NCBI GenBank assembly: GCA_022316685.1
Contig: JAKJHU010000765.1
Coordinates: 58,969-122,968 of the forward strand
DNA from: Progne subis subis
Lineage: Eukaryota > Chordata > Aves > Passeriformes > Hirundinidae
Direction: 5' to 3'
DNA length: 64,000 nucleotides
Positions 1 to 10,380 of the stretch are shown here, in pieces (position 1 is the first letter of the stretch; each line of letters starts with the position of its first letter). Both the position numbers and the translations under genes were made by a program. Under the pieces are notes generated by a model. The model did no database searches, was not told the origin of the DNA, and worked only from the letters and a program-made list of their open reading frames with translations.

Positions 1-160
1 TTGGACATGAAATCCACCAAATTCCTGCATTTGCCTCAAAATTCAAAAAATTCCCCAATAGAAACCCCAAAATTACCACATTTAGACCCCAAGAACTCCC
101 CATACAGAGCCCAAAATTCCAAAAAAATTCCCTTGAAGGATCCCAGAATTCCTCTAAAGA
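1..160 (-). other. Intron-like flank of RAB4-like module, copy P1
   Basis: AT-rich sequence that is the reverse complement of the stretch just before the RAB4-like exon 2 at 11280-11450, with shared words such as the oligo-A and 'aaattcctgcatttgcctcaaaattc' type segments. By analogy exon 2 of this copy would lie just outside the left edge of the window. No gene is visible inside it. Confidence 0.6.
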
Positions 161-755
161 GATGCTGAGATCCCGCAGACCCCCAATGACCCTTTATTGG
201 CTTCCCCAGACCCCTGTAGAGCCTCTAGAGCACCCCGAGACCACCCAAAATCCCCTAGAGGGACTCCCAGAGCCCCTAGAGACCCCCCCAGATTCCCCAC
301 AGGGACACCCAGGCCCCCCTGGACCCTCTATAGATTCCCCAGAGATCCCCTATAGCGCCCTCAGACCCTCTCTGGAGACCCCTAGACCCCCCCCAAATCC
401 CCCATAGGGACCCACAGACACCCCCAGACCTCCCCGGAACTGCTAGAGGCTCCCCCAGACCCCTATAGATCCCCAATAGACCCCTCAGACCCACAAAACC
501 CCTATAAATACCCCCCCTACCCCATTTAGGGACCCCCCGTGCCCCTTTACGGACTCCTCTCGACTCTCTAGAGACGCCCCCCCCCCCCCCCCCCCCCCCC
601 CCACCCCCCCCGCCCGACACCTAAAGAGCCCCTAAAGCCACCCATACACCCCTTAGGGACACCTAGACCTCCCTAAATCCCCTAGAGACCCCCGAAATGC
701 CCTAGAGAGACCCCCAGGCCCACTCAGACCCCTCAGGATCCCCGAGAGATCCCCC
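161..755. repeat. CTAG-rich minisatellite (intron 1 of RAB4-like module, copy P1)
   Basis: Degenerate tandem array built from words such as 'ccctagagaccccc' and 'cctatagatcccc'. The same array lies on the other strand at 10690-11280 and 26380-26960, and on this strand at 57400-57950, always between the CpG promoter and the RAB4-like exon 2. The open frames across it are proline-rich and follow from the repeat, so I do not call a gene. Confidence 0.8.
577..611. repeat. Poly-C tract
   Basis: A run of 26 C, one A and 8 more C inside the CTAG array. The equivalent places in the other module copies do not have it. It could form a G-quadruplex on the minus strand. The length is also the kind of value sequencing gets wrong. 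Confidence 0.9.
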
Positions 756-756
756 A

Positions 757-1060
757 TTGCCCCACCGTAGGTCTCGCACACGCGGGAGCCCCGTCGGGGA
801 CCAGGAGCAAAGATGGCGACACACCGGGGAAGCCACTTCCGAGCAGTCTGCGCATGCGCCGGAGACAACGCGCCAGCAGATAGGCGGGGCTCAATGGAGA
901 AGAGAGCTGCGGCCAATGAAAGCGCAGCGAAGGAATGAAATGAGGCGGGCCCAGGGAAAGCGCAGGGCCCGGCAGGGGAAAGGGGCGGGGCCAAGGAAAG
1001 GGCGGGAACGAGGAGGAGAGTGGGCGTGGCCAAGGGGACCCGCCCTCCTCCAAGGGTTAG
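757..1060 (-). promoter_or_regulatory. CpG promoter and exon 1 of RAB4-like fragment, copy P1
   Basis: TATA-less CpG block with an NRF1-type palindrome (tgcgcatgcgcc, near 850), an inverted CCAAT box (near 912), GC boxes (near 985) and a YY1-like 'aaagatggcg' (near 810). Read on the minus strand it ends in a coding-like stretch, E-T-Y plus one base, followed by the donor GTGGGG with the exon end at 766. That is the RAB4 N-terminus and splice phase. The codon expected to be the start reads GTG, not ATG, and exon 2 is off the window. I infer a housekeeping promoter captured with a gene fragment; activity is unknown. Confidence 0.65.
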
Positions 1061-1075
1061 CTTTGCCCGAAAATC

Positions 1076-1800
1076 ACCCAAAAGAGTCTGAAATCTCCGG
1101 CACCGAGACCGAGATCAGCACCAGAACCGACACCAGCACCAAGACTGAGACCGACACCGGAACCGAGACCGGCACCGCTCTGGCCGCAGCAATAGGGCCG
1201 AGACCGAGACCAAACCCGGCACCAGAACCGGTGCAGGGACCAAGACTGACACCAAGAGCGACACTGGGACCGGCACCGGGAATGCTTTGGAACCGGCACC
1301 GGCGGCGGGAGCGCTCCAGGACTGCTCCAGGACTGCGGCCAGAACCGAGACCGGGAGCACGCAAGGACTGAGACCAAGAGCGGCACCGGAAACCAGCACC
1401 GAGACTGGAACTGCTCCGGGACCGAGACTGAGATTGGCACTGGGAGCACTCCGGGACCAAGACCGGCACCGGCTCCGGTACCGGGAACGCTCCGAGACAG
1501 AGTCCGAGACCGAGACTGAGACCAGGAGTAGAACGGGAAGCGGCACCGGCACCAAGAATGGCACTGCTCCGGGATCGAGATCGACACCGGGACCGGAATC
1601 AGCACCGGGAGCGCTCCGGGACTGAGACTTGAGACTGGAGGCGGCACCGGGACGGGGATCGGACCCCGAATCGCTCCGGGATTGGCTCCAGGATCGCTCC
1701 GGGACCGCCGCGTTCGCTCCGGGGAGTTTTGGCCGCACACCCGGGCGGCACTGGGAGGGAGCCCTGGGCCGGGCGGGACCGCCTCGGTTCGCGTCGTTCC
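1076..1800. repeat. Hexamer (GGTNYY) minisatellite
   Basis: Degenerate period-6 array read here as 'accgagaccggcacc'. Because 6 is a multiple of 3, all frames stay open and give V-P/V-S, C-R/S-Q and G-A/L-G dipeptide runs. The array abuts the CpG promoter in every module copy, at 9760-10370, 25350-26060 and 58270-59000. I do not regard the long frames as genes. Confidence 0.85.
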
Positions 1801-1975
1801 GCTGCAGCCATCCCGCTCCATATGATCCCAGTTTGTATGATCCCAGTCTCTGTGGTTCTGATCCATGCGCTGCCAGCCTGTGAAATCCCAGTCCGTGTGA
1901 TCCCAGTGTGTACAATCCCAGCCTACAAGGTGCCAGTCCGCATGATCCCAGTCTGTCTGGTCCTGCATGGCACAC
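1801..1975 (-). repeat. 15-bp 'WD' minisatellite, short P1 version
   Basis: About eleven degenerate 15-bp units such as 'tgatcccagtctgtc'. On the minus strand it reads as a five-residue repeat (x-W-D-x-x) with a fixed head, M-C-A-M-Q-D-Q, and tail, R-D-G-C. The same head and tail bracket the arrays at 25170-25350 and 59000-59170, and the larger arrays at 17540-17910, 38740-39330 and 50700-51190. Confidence 0.75.
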
Positions 1976-2465
1976 ACTCCAGGGGTGCCAGGCTCGGTGC
2001 CAGGCCCGGTTTCAGTCCCGGCCTCAGTCTCGGTCTCGGATCAGTGCCGGTCCCAGTGTCGGTACCACTGCCTGTCTTGGTCCCGGAGTGCTCCCAGTGC
2101 CAATCTCATTCTCAGTCCCAGTACCAGAGCGGTGCCAGTCTCGTTGCTGGTTCCGGTGCCGCTCTTGGTCTCAGTCTTGGTCCCAGTGCCAGTTTCTGTT
2201 GCCGGTTTCAGTCTTGGTCTCGGTCTCAGTCCTGGTGCCTGTGCAGTGCCGGTCTCAGTTCTGTCGTTGGTTCTGGTCCTAGTGTTGGCCCGGCTCCCGG
2301 AGCAGTGTCGGTGTCGGTTCTGGTGTCAGTTCTGGTCCCAGTGTTGGTCTCAGTGCCGGTCCCAGAGCAGTGCCACTCTTGGTGCCAGGCTCAGATCCAG
2401 TGTCGGTCTGAGTCTTGGGGCTGGTGCCGGTTCTGGTGCTGATCTTGGTCTCAGTCTCTGTCTCG
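1976..2465. repeat. Hexamer minisatellite, distal block
   Basis: Period-6 array 'ggtctcagtcccggtgcc' continuing outward from the WD array. Its counterpart blocks are 9310-9760, 24690-25160, 43980-44240 and 59170-59420. Confidence 0.85.
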
Positions 2466-2829
2466 GTTGTGGTTGCGGAGATTTTAGGCCAGTTTGTGTG
2501 ATTTTAGGCAAAACTGGGGACGCTTAGGGGGGATTTTAGGCACCTTTGATTGATTTTTGGCCAAATCTGGTGGGGTATAGTCCAATTTGGGTGATTTTTG
2601 CATAAGCAAGACAGTTTTACAGTGGATTTTAGATAATTTTAGATGAATTGAAGCCTATTTGCTTGGGGTTTAGACCCATTTGGGTGATTTTAGGCCAGAT
2701 CTGGTGGGTTTTACAGGGGACTTTCGGTCTCTTTGGGTGATTTTAAGCCAAACCAGGTATTTTCAGGGTGGATTTTACGACCTTTGGTGAGATTGAAGTG
2801 TGATTTGAGGGCATTTTTGCGTGGGTTTT
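2466..2829. repeat. 'GATTTTAGG' tandem array
   Basis: Roughly 30-bp units around 'ttgggtgattttaggccaaa'. It is the reverse complement of the arrays at 8640-9310, 21990-22450 and 24000-24690, and matches the plus-strand arrays at 44260-44730, 46200-46690 and 59420-60120. It is cut abruptly at 2830 by the LTR. Confidence 0.8.
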
Positions 2830-3382
2830 TGTGAAAAGAGCATATTATATGGCTCTACGCAAGATATTTACTATATGTATTATGTTTTATTGATTAGTAA
2901 TGTTGTATTAATATTTTGATAGTATGGTAAATGTAGTTTTTTTAGTTAAAATGTAGTTTTTATATACCAACCACAGGAAATGTAAATCTTTCAGAGAAAA
3001 AAAAAATATGACTTCCTTATCAGAAGAGACCAACTTCTCCTGCCTTGCTCAGACCCAAAAAGACACCACAGAGATTAAGGGGAAAAAAGTGACACTAACC
3101 AGAGAGAATTCTTTGTTTGAATGGAATTTATGCATCAAGTATGAAATGTATGAATATTCAACAGGCTATTGCTTTTAAGAGATATTCCTTTGTTAACGGG
3201 CTCCTTCTTCAGAGCTTTGTGCTCGGGAAGGCACCCAGACATCTGTTACTTTGTTTTTATTGTCTCCAATTGTCCTAACCATAATTGTTCCATTTCTTTA
3301 TTACCCTAATTCAATTTCTATAACCATTTTTATTACTATTAAACTTTTAAAATTTTAAAACAAGTGATTGGCGTTTTTCACA
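2830..3382. mobile_element. Probable solo LTR at a module junction
   Basis: AT-rich 553-bp block bounded by perfect terminal inverted repeats, TGTGAAAA at the left and TTTTCACA at the right, giving the TG...CA ends of a retroviral LTR. It differs from the LTR family of the provirus at 31316-38452. The five bases on each side (gtttt and accct) do not match, so there is no target-site duplication. The left flank is the GATTTTAGG array and the right flank is unrelated sequence. Orientation and family are uncertain, since I see no clear AATAAA. Confidence 0.6.
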
Positions 3383-3860
3383 ACCCTGACCTCAACTCCA
3401 GCCCCAGTTCCAGACCCTTCCTAAAGCCGCAGCCCTAAACCCAAGGCCACGTTTAACGCTGACCTTACACCCAGCCCCGATTCCATGAATGTGCCTCCTG
3501 AGGGGAACTTTGGGCCGTGAGTTGAGCTCAGGGACCTTGAGCTGAGGCTCAGGTGACACCATTGTCCAGTGATCCCAGGTCTAGGGAGAAGGAAGCAAGG
3601 CTGAGGGAGAAGAATGAATGCAAAAAGCCAAGCACAGAGCTGTGCTGAGAATCGTCCCTGGATTTTTCTACTTAATCTCTCTGCCACTCTCTTGTTTCCC
3701 CCCCACGCTTTTTCGGGGCTCTCCGACTATCACAGATCTTAGGAGGCCCAGGGAGGATCACTCTCCCTCTTATCACTCTTCCTCTCCGTCCTCTTCCCTT
3801 AAATGTGGGGGGTCGGATGGTCCCTGTCTCCCTCCATTCATTGCGGTGACCTCCTGAGAA
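3383..3860. other. No gene recognised
   Basis: Begins with a short run of 'cctaaaccc'-like words (3385-3450), then mixed sequence with pyrimidine-rich parts. The small open frames have no recognisable domain. I found no second copy of it in the window. Confidence 0.5.
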
Positions 3861-4400
3861 TCCCCTGGCGTGAGAGGGACAGAGGCACCGGGTGCTCTCC
3901 GTCCTCCTCAGCTTCCTGAGGGGGGCCAGGTTCATCTCCATCCTCCACTCTGGGGGTCAGCTCATGTCTGTCCTCCTCGTCTGCAGTGGATGGGGGCTGG
4001 GTCGTTTCTGTTGGTGCTGTCCTTGGCCATGGGCTGGAGGAGGTCTCTGGAGCGGAGTTTCTGGTGGGGTCTCCGCACCTTTGTTTTTGCTCTTGGCTAG
4101 GATCAAGGTCTATGGTGGGGATGAGGGGATCAGCTCATCTCTGCCCTCCTCTCCTCGCTGCTGCTCCTCCGCTATGGAAGGGGCGGGTGGTGTGTGTCCT
4201 CATTTTCTGTGGGAATTTGGGCCATCAGCTCATGTCTGTCCTTGTCCCCGCAGTGAATGGGGCTGGGCTGTCTCCATTTGTGCTTCCCTTAGTGTGGGCT
4301 GGAGGTGCTCTCTGTGCAGCGGAGTTTCTGCCAGCGCAGCAGTCAGCACCCGAGAGAATGGGAGACGCGGCCGGCGCTGCCGGCACCCGGGACTGCGGGA
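3861..4400 (+). repeat. Diverged copies of the 19030-19330 segment
   Basis: Two or three loose repeats of 'gtggatgggggctggg...gctggaggtggtctctg...gcggagtttctg'. They match, with much divergence, 19037-19310 and 40435-40720. They precede a CpG-rich piece around 4310-4400, much as the unit copies precede the GA array and CpG promoter. No coding content is seen. Confidence 0.55.
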
Positions 4401-4754
4401 CATCACATCCTGCCAGCTTTCAGGGGAATGGCTTAAATCATGGAGCGTGACAACTTCCCCGGACATGCTTTGTGAAACAGAAGGTTTAATAAAGGAAAAT
4501 AGTAAACATAAACAGAAAAATAAAATGCAAGTCGAACACAGTGCAGAGACCATCCTGACACTGTTACGGCAGTCCCAAAAAAGCTCTTTGGTTCTTTTGT
4601 GTAATCCCTTTAGTACTGAATAGTCTAGGTGGGTTCCACTGGCAAATTGCCAGTAAGGAAAGGTACAAACTTTGAAGGACAGTGACAAGGTCCAACAGGT
4701 GCTTCTCTCTTGGCATTGAGCCAATTACAAAGAGAAAGACACAGAACTTTCTAG
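4401..4754. other. Unrecognised sequence outside the large inverted repeat
   Basis: Mixed sequence with a possible plus-strand poly(A) signal, 'ttaataaagg' near 4487. It ends where the large inverted repeat begins; 4755 pairs with 64000. No gene is recognised. Confidence 0.4.
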
Positions 4755-5230
4755 TTTGGTTTCCTTTTATGTTTCAGGTCAACTGAAACCCTTTTCCTTA
4801 TACAGAAATGCTGACTCGGGAGTGGGGGGTGCATGACTCCAAGAGGGGACCCTGACAATATCCCAAAATGCTGCTGCTGCCCCGCACCATGTGGCCTCAG
4901 GCAGAGCCGAGTGGGGCGGGTGGTCGGGGCCGGGGAGACCCTTCCTAGCGGCGTGCCCCCTCTCAGCCCAGCCTCTGCGAAAGCGCAGCAGCAGCGACAG
5001 AGACGGCGAGAGAGGGGAGCGTGCGAAGCCTCAGGCAACTACAAAGCACAACAGAAGCGGCACCGCGTTCCCTGCCTCCCCCAGCACAGCAAAATTCACC
5101 CGGTAAAGCGTGGCCAACATCTTGTAAGCTGGGAAAGCCCTACCAGCCACTGCCACCGCTCCTACAACAGCCCCAACTCCCGTCTGCTGCGGGCCCTCGT
5201 ACGCTGAGACTGCACTAGAGAAAAACCTAA
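4755..5230. other. CpG-rich unique block, mirrored at 63530-64000
   Basis: GC-rich single-copy-like sequence starting with a polypyrimidine stretch and AG ('ttccttttatgtttcag', near 4766-4782), which could be a splice acceptor on the plus strand. Short frames are open in several readings and none matches a family I know. It is conserved almost base for base in the right arm. Confidence 0.45.
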
Positions 5231-5660
5231 CTACACGTGATACGGAGGATGTTTATGGATATAAAAATACAAGATTTAGAAGCAGCTTTTGGTGATTTTG
5301 TAGAAGTAGAGAAACAGCTTGTACTGAGAACACATAGAAGATTCGCTATGAAGCCTGGTTGTTAGGTAGTTACTGAGTAGAAGTCATACAGGTAAGATGT
5401 ATAATGTTGGAACTCAGCAAAGCGGGACCTAGGGATTTGTCACAAATAGACAAAGCAGAACTTTGTGGCTTGAATCCAGCAAAATCAAGCTCCTAATTTT
5501 TGGCAAGAGCAAAGTGACCTGAAAAAGAGCCAAACCTCCACTGTGCCTGCCCAGAAGCGAAGATCAACCTGAGGAAGACATCGGCCTTCCTCCCAAGAGC
5601 CCAGCTCAGGAGCACCAGGAGCTGTGACAGCTAATTAGAATACAAAGCGAGAGAAGGCGG
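5231..5660. other. Unique sequence with no gene recognised, mirrored at 63110-63530
   Basis: Moderate GC, no long frame, no tandem repeat and no recognised transposon end. The right-arm copy is nearly the same, apart from small indels. Confidence 0.45.
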
Positions 5661-5663
5661 GGA

Positions 5664-5730
5664 ATGGGCGGGTGGGGAGGTGTGGGTTTGTGGGATCAAT
5701 GTGTATTTAAACCTGGACCTTGCTCTGACC
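5664..5730 (+). promoter_or_regulatory. TATA-type promoter candidate
   Basis: A GC box 'gggcggg' (near 5667) is followed by 'gtatttaaacc' (near 5702), a good TATA-like element. About 200 bp further on is a CpG-rich stretch with an ATG in a strong start context (5914). The mirrored copy on the minus strand around 63050-63110 keeps both elements. Inference only. Confidence 0.4.
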
Positions 5731-5913
5731 AGGGACGCACGGTTTGGAGGAGACATCCCCCCGTGTGTCCCAGCTGGACAGAAAACACACCTGCTGTACA
5801 ATTTCTAATTGTAAAGTCCTTATTCTACGCTTCCCACGAGTAACCCCATCCTGAGGGGCCCCGAGCAGCGCCGCGCCCCCCACACCGGGACCGGAGAGCA
5901 GAGCACGGGCAGG

Positions 5914-6018
5914 ATGGCCGCGGGGAGCGGCGGGCGTCCCTCCCAGCCACGCTGCCACAGCCCACTGCCCGTGGGAATGCAGATGGTCAACAGGCAGAAA
6001 AAACCCAGAAAGGACTGA
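5914..6018 (+). pseudogene. Candidate first coding exon, frameshifted left-arm copy
   Basis: ATG in the context caggATGGCCG, opening a short frame beginning M-A-A-G-S-G-G-R-P-S. In this copy an A-run has six A (near 5998) where the right-arm copy has five, so the frame changes and ends after 34 residues, while the right-arm copy runs 47 residues. I do not recognise the product. It may be a first exon or only a chance frame in CpG-rich sequence. The TATA-like element upstream makes a transcript start plausible. Confidence 0.35.
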
Positions 6019-6029
6019 CCACAGAATTA

Positions 6030-6480
6030 TGTTTTCAACAATCGGACACAACAAAGAGTCACCATTAAAACAAATATCCGTTCTAATACTGTTTTTAAAT
6101 ACTCTCAACAGTTTAGTCCTAACAATAGTGAACTCTCTTCTTATCAGGTGCGCATTGAAGTTACAATATAATGCTATGTGATATTTAAAATTTTGGTTTA
6201 ATTTGAAAATTTCTTCTGTTAAAAATTCAAAATCATTTACATGCTGTTTTTACCCTCCATAGAAAAAGGCTAGCACCAAGATATTTATTTTTCTCTTCCA
6301 AAAATCCTACCATTTCAGTTACAGCATTTCAACAAAGCATTTTCATGCTAAAAATTACTAACAGCCACCTTTCAGATGTCACTCATGCCAACTCCTCTTA
6401 AAGTCAACAGCAAGTTTCTAAAACTAAAAGCAAGTCACTTGAACTAACTGATTTGGCTAACAGGAGTTAAACCTTCTTTC
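6030..6480. other. AT-rich intron-like sequence
   Basis: AT-rich, free of tandem repeats, with a polypyrimidine tract at its end leading into the acceptor at 6487. The mirrored copy is 62276-62690. No gene is seen. Confidence 0.5.
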
Positions 6481-6487
6481 CTCTCAG

Positions 6488-6576
6488 ATAAACATGAAAA
6501 GCCTCATCCAGAAGAGGCTCTTCAAGCCCTCACTGTGATAAAGAGGCCCTTCAGCAGCAGCAGACCCTGAGTGATG
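6488..6576 (+). pseudogene. Candidate internal exon, unknown gene, left-arm copy
   Basis: An 89-bp block between a good acceptor (ccttctttcctctcag) and a donor (gatg|gtaaaa). In the right-arm copy (62188-62275, 88 bp) the frame is open throughout and reads I-N-M-K-S-L-I-Q-K-R-L-F-K-P-S and onward, including four glutamines. Here one extra T (near 6535) breaks that frame. I do not recognise the family. Clean splice sites in both arms favour a real exon over a chance frame. Confidence 0.4.
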
Positions 6577-6689
6577 GTAAAACATATGGGCAGTTTAAAG
6601 TTTCACCTGATTCCTTTTGCTCCAAAGCACACATTTTGTTCCTGTTCTAATTGTTCAACAAAGAAAGGTGAAAAGGTGTGGGGTGGGTG

Positions 6690-7905
6690 TACACCCACTT
6701 CAGAGATGATGAACATGCTGAGTGCAACTGGGATATACTGGGAGGGTCTGGAACCATACTGGGGGGACTGGAACAACACTGGGAACAGCTGGGACCATGC
6801 TGGGAATGACTGGGACCACGCTACAGGAAACTGGGAGTGACTGGATCTACACTGAGGGCAACTGGGCGTGACTGGGACCATGCTGAGAGGGACTGGGACT
6901 ATTCCAGGGGAAACTGGGATCATACTGGCAGGAACTGGGAACAAGTGGAACTATGCTGGGGCAACTGGGATCATACCGGGATAACCATGGGAACAGCTGG
7001 GTCCAAGCTGGGGAGAACTGGGATCAAACTAAGGGTGATGGGAATCATACTGGGATTCAACAGAAGTTTTTGTGAGCAACTGGAATCATAATGAGAGCAA
7101 CTGGGATGAGGTGGGAGTGACTGGGAGCATGCTGGCTGTGACTGGGATATACTGGGAGAGACAAGGAGCAACTGGGATTATACTGGAGGCTACTGGGGTC
7201 ATGCTGGCATTGAAATGGAGCAACTGGGATCACACTGGGAGCCACTGGCATTAGACTGCGAGTGACTGGGAGTGACTGGAATTAGGCTGCAAGTGACTGG
7301 CATCATATTGAGAGTAACTACAATCATACTGGGATTAGAGTGGGTGTCAATGGACCCTGACTGGGGGTTACTGGGAGATATCAGGCCCATGGTGGTAGCC
7401 AAGTCGGGACACACGGGGAGGAACTAGGAGCAGCTGGGATAAAACTGGGGACAAGTGAACCAAACTGAGGTAACTGGGAGTGCCTGGGAATGACTATGAG
7501 AATGTCCAGGGACACTGGGATATACTGGGAGTTTCTGAGACCATAGGGGTAGTGACTGGGATGAAACTGGGAGAGACTGGCTATGTGCTGGGGGTAACTG
7601 GGACCATGCTGGGGACATTGTGAACAAGTGGGAGTGCCTAGGGCCCTGCTGGGAGAGACTGGGATCTACTGGGAGTGCCTAGGACTATGCTAGGGGCAAC
7701 TGGGAGAACTGGGAACACACTGGACGAATGTGGGAGTATCTGAGAGCAACTGGGACTGTGCTGGGAGTAAATGAAATCACAATATGGAATGACAAGGAAT
7801 GACAAGGAATGACAAGGAATGAGAGGAAGTGACCAGGCCCATACTGGGAGTGACCGGGCTCATATTGGGAGTGCCGAGGAAAGTCGAACCACACAGCAGG
7901 GGTAA
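6690..7905. repeat. CTGGGA minisatellite
   Basis: About 1.2 kb of degenerate 10-15 bp units such as 'actgggatcatactgggagtg'. Mirrored as CCCAGT units at 60890-62050. Related arrays are at 13330-14610, 18210-18590, 22450-23660, 29040-29340, 39620-39990, 45000-46200, 50010-50400 and 54010-55330. The frames give W-D-x-x and Q-S-x-P-V runs and are not called as genes. Confidence 0.85.
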
Positions 7906-8400
7906 CTGGGCACATACTGGGAGCAGCCACTTCCAGCACCAAGACCCCCAAACCCCTTTCCCAGCCATCCCACCCCTCCAGCCCCAGCAGCCCCTGCCGG
8001 GGTCCTGGTAATCCCAGGGCTCCCCCCTTCTCGGGCTCCCTGCTTTGTGCTTCTGGGGCTCTCCTTTCTCCAGGGTCCCCTTTAGGGAAGCTGTGGCTCT
8101 CCCGGGGCTCCCCAAACCCGGTGTCCCCCCACCAGTCTCAGAGCTCAGAAGGCCCGGCCCGGGAAGCCCAACTGCATCCCCCTGTCCCCCACCATGCTCT
8201 GCTGCCAACAGGACCCCCCAAAAACACATCCCGGGGAGTTCCTGATGTCCTCCCGAGGGCCATCTGCAGATCAACTTTGGATCCCTGCAAGGTCTAAATA
8301 TCCCCCTACAAAAACCCAAAGCCCAGGGACCCTGCCACGGGATATTTGGGGACAGCTCCCCCTCCCCGGGCACCTGCGGAATGGCGGACAATGCTCCCGA
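7906..8400. other. GC-rich module R, copy 1
   Basis: Starts at 'agcagccacttccagcaccaagacccc' and runs through 'gggctccccaaacccggtgtccccc' to a CpG-rich end. Homologous copies lie at 18580-19030, 39995-40440, 49570-50025 (reverse) and 60440-60890 (reverse). The word order is conserved. No convincing coding frame or splice pair is shared by all copies. Confidence 0.6.
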
Positions 8401-8640
8401 GTGTGCTGCGGGTTCAGGGAGCACTGGAGCCGCCCGATTCCTCCTCTCCTGTTCTCCTCCTGCTGCTGCTCCGCCTCTTCCTCCCCCCATCTCCTCCTGC
8501 CCCGTTCTGAACCCCGAATGGTGAGGGCGGGGTCAAGGAAAGGGCGGGAACTGTGAGGGGAAAGGGGCGGGGTCAAGGAAAGGGCGGGAACTCTGAGGGG
8601 AAAAAAGTGCGGCCAAGGCAACACATGGTCTTAAAAGGGC
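8401..8640. promoter_or_regulatory. CpG promoter-like block with 40-bp GC-box repeat (2 copies)
   Basis: Two copies of a 40-bp unit, ggggtcaaggaaagggcggg plus aactgtgaggggaaaggggc, each carrying GC-box words. The same VNTR has six to seven copies at 23712-23975, four at 44805-44965 and two to three at 60180-60285. Confidence 0.65.
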
Positions 8641-9310
8641 CCATTTTAGCTAAGAATCACACAAAAGGGTCTAAAAAATTACCCAGAGGGGCTGAAAATC
8701 CACCCTAAACCCAACCAGGTTTGGCTTCAAATCACCCAAAGAGCCTTGCAATCCCCACAAAGTAGACTTCAATAACAGAGGGGCCTAAAATCCACCCTAA
8801 ATCCATGATCTGGCCTAAAATCATCCAAATAGTGTTAAAATCATACAAAGGAGTCTAAAATCCAACCAAGGAGGCGTAAAATTGTCCAAACTGGTTGAAA
8901 ACCCACGCAAAAATGCCCTCAAATCACCCTTAAATCTCACCCAAGGGCATAAAATCCACCCTGAAAATACCTGGTTTGGCTTAAAATCACGCAAAGGGAC
9001 CTGATGTCCACTGTAAAACCCACCAGATTTGGCCTAAAATCACCCAAATGGGTCTAAACCCCAACCAAATAGGCCTCAATTTATCTAAAAGGATCCAAAA
9101 TCCACCCTAAAACTGCCCAGCTTATCTAAAAATCACCCAAATAGGACTATAGCCCCACCAGATTTGGCCTAAAATCAACCAAATGGGACTAAAGTAATCA
9201 AAAATTACCTAAAATCCACCCTAAAACCCACCAGGCTTCACAAAAAATCAATCATCCAAAGATTGCTGAAATCCCCCCTAATCGTCCCCAGTTTTGCCTA
9301 AAATTACCCA
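8641..9310. repeat. CCTAAAATC tandem array
   Basis: Degenerate units of about 30 bp around 'ggcctaaaatcacccaaagggg'. Present as the outer border of each RAB4-like module. Confidence 0.8.
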
Positions 9311-10370
9311 AACTGGCCTAAAATCTGTGACTGAGACCAAGAACGAGACTCAGACCAAGATCAGCACCAGAACCGGCACCAGTACCAAGACTGAGACTGA
9401 CACCGGATCTGAGCCTGGCACCAAGAGCGGCGCTGCTCTGGACGGGCACTGAGACCAACACTGGGACCAGAACCGACACCAGAACCGACACCGACACTGC
9501 TCCGGGAGCCGGGCCAACACTAGGACCAGAACCAACAACAGAACTAAGACCGGCACTGCACAGGCACCGGGACTGAGACCGAGACCAAGACTGAAACCGG
9601 CAACAGAACTGGCACTGGGACAAAGACTGAGACCAAGACCGGCACCGGAACCAGCACCAAGACTGGCACCGCTCTGGTACTGGGACCGAGAATGAGATTG
9701 GCACTGGGAGCACTCCGGGACCAAGACAGGCAGTGGTCCCCAGAGTGAACGCGGGCGGTCCCGGAGCGATCCTGGAGCCAATCCCGGAGCGATTCGGGGT
9801 CCGATCCCTGTCCCGGTGCCTCCAGTCTCAAGTCTCAGTCCCGGAGCGCTCCCGGTGCTGATTCCGGTCCCGGTGTCGATCTCGATCCCGGAGCGGTGCC
9901 ATTCTTGGTGCCGGTGCCGCTTCCCGTTCCACTCCTGGTCTCAGTCTCAGACTCGGTCTCAGAGCGTTCCCGGTACCAGAGCCGGTGCCGGTCTTGGTCC
10001 CGGAGTGCTCCCAGTGCCAATCTCAGTCTCGGTGCCGGAGCAGTTCCAGTCTCGGTGCTGGTTTCCGGTGCCGCTCTTGGTCTCAGTCCTGGCGTGCTCC
10101 CGGTCTCGGTTCTGGCCGCAGTCCTGGAGCAGTCCTGGAGCGCTCCCGCCGCCGGTGCCGGTTCCAAAGCATTCCCGGTGCCGGTCCCAGTGTCGCTCTT
10201 GGTGTCAGTCTTGGTCCCTGCACCGCTTCTGGTGCCGGGTTTGGTCTCGGTCTCGGTCCCCGTGCCAGTGCCAGAGCGGTGCCGATCTCGGTTCCGGTGC
10301 TGGTCTCGGTCTTGGTGCTGGTGTCGGTTCTGGTGCTGATCTCGGTCTCGGTGCCGGAGATTTCAGACCC
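9311..10370. repeat. Hexamer minisatellite, copy P2
   Basis: Two period-6 blocks, (accgag/acc)n then (ggtctc/ggtgcc)n, joined directly near 9745-9755 where other copies have the 15-bp WD array. The WD array has therefore been lost in this copy, leaving the head-to-head junction 'gtggtccccagagtgaacg'. Confidence 0.8.
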
Positions 10371-10380
10371 TTTTGGGTGA

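Noticed and set aside
1057..1977. 306-residue minus-strand frame rich in V-P, S-Q-S and W-D
   Set aside because: Same repeat-driven openness, on both strands at once, with no conserved domain.
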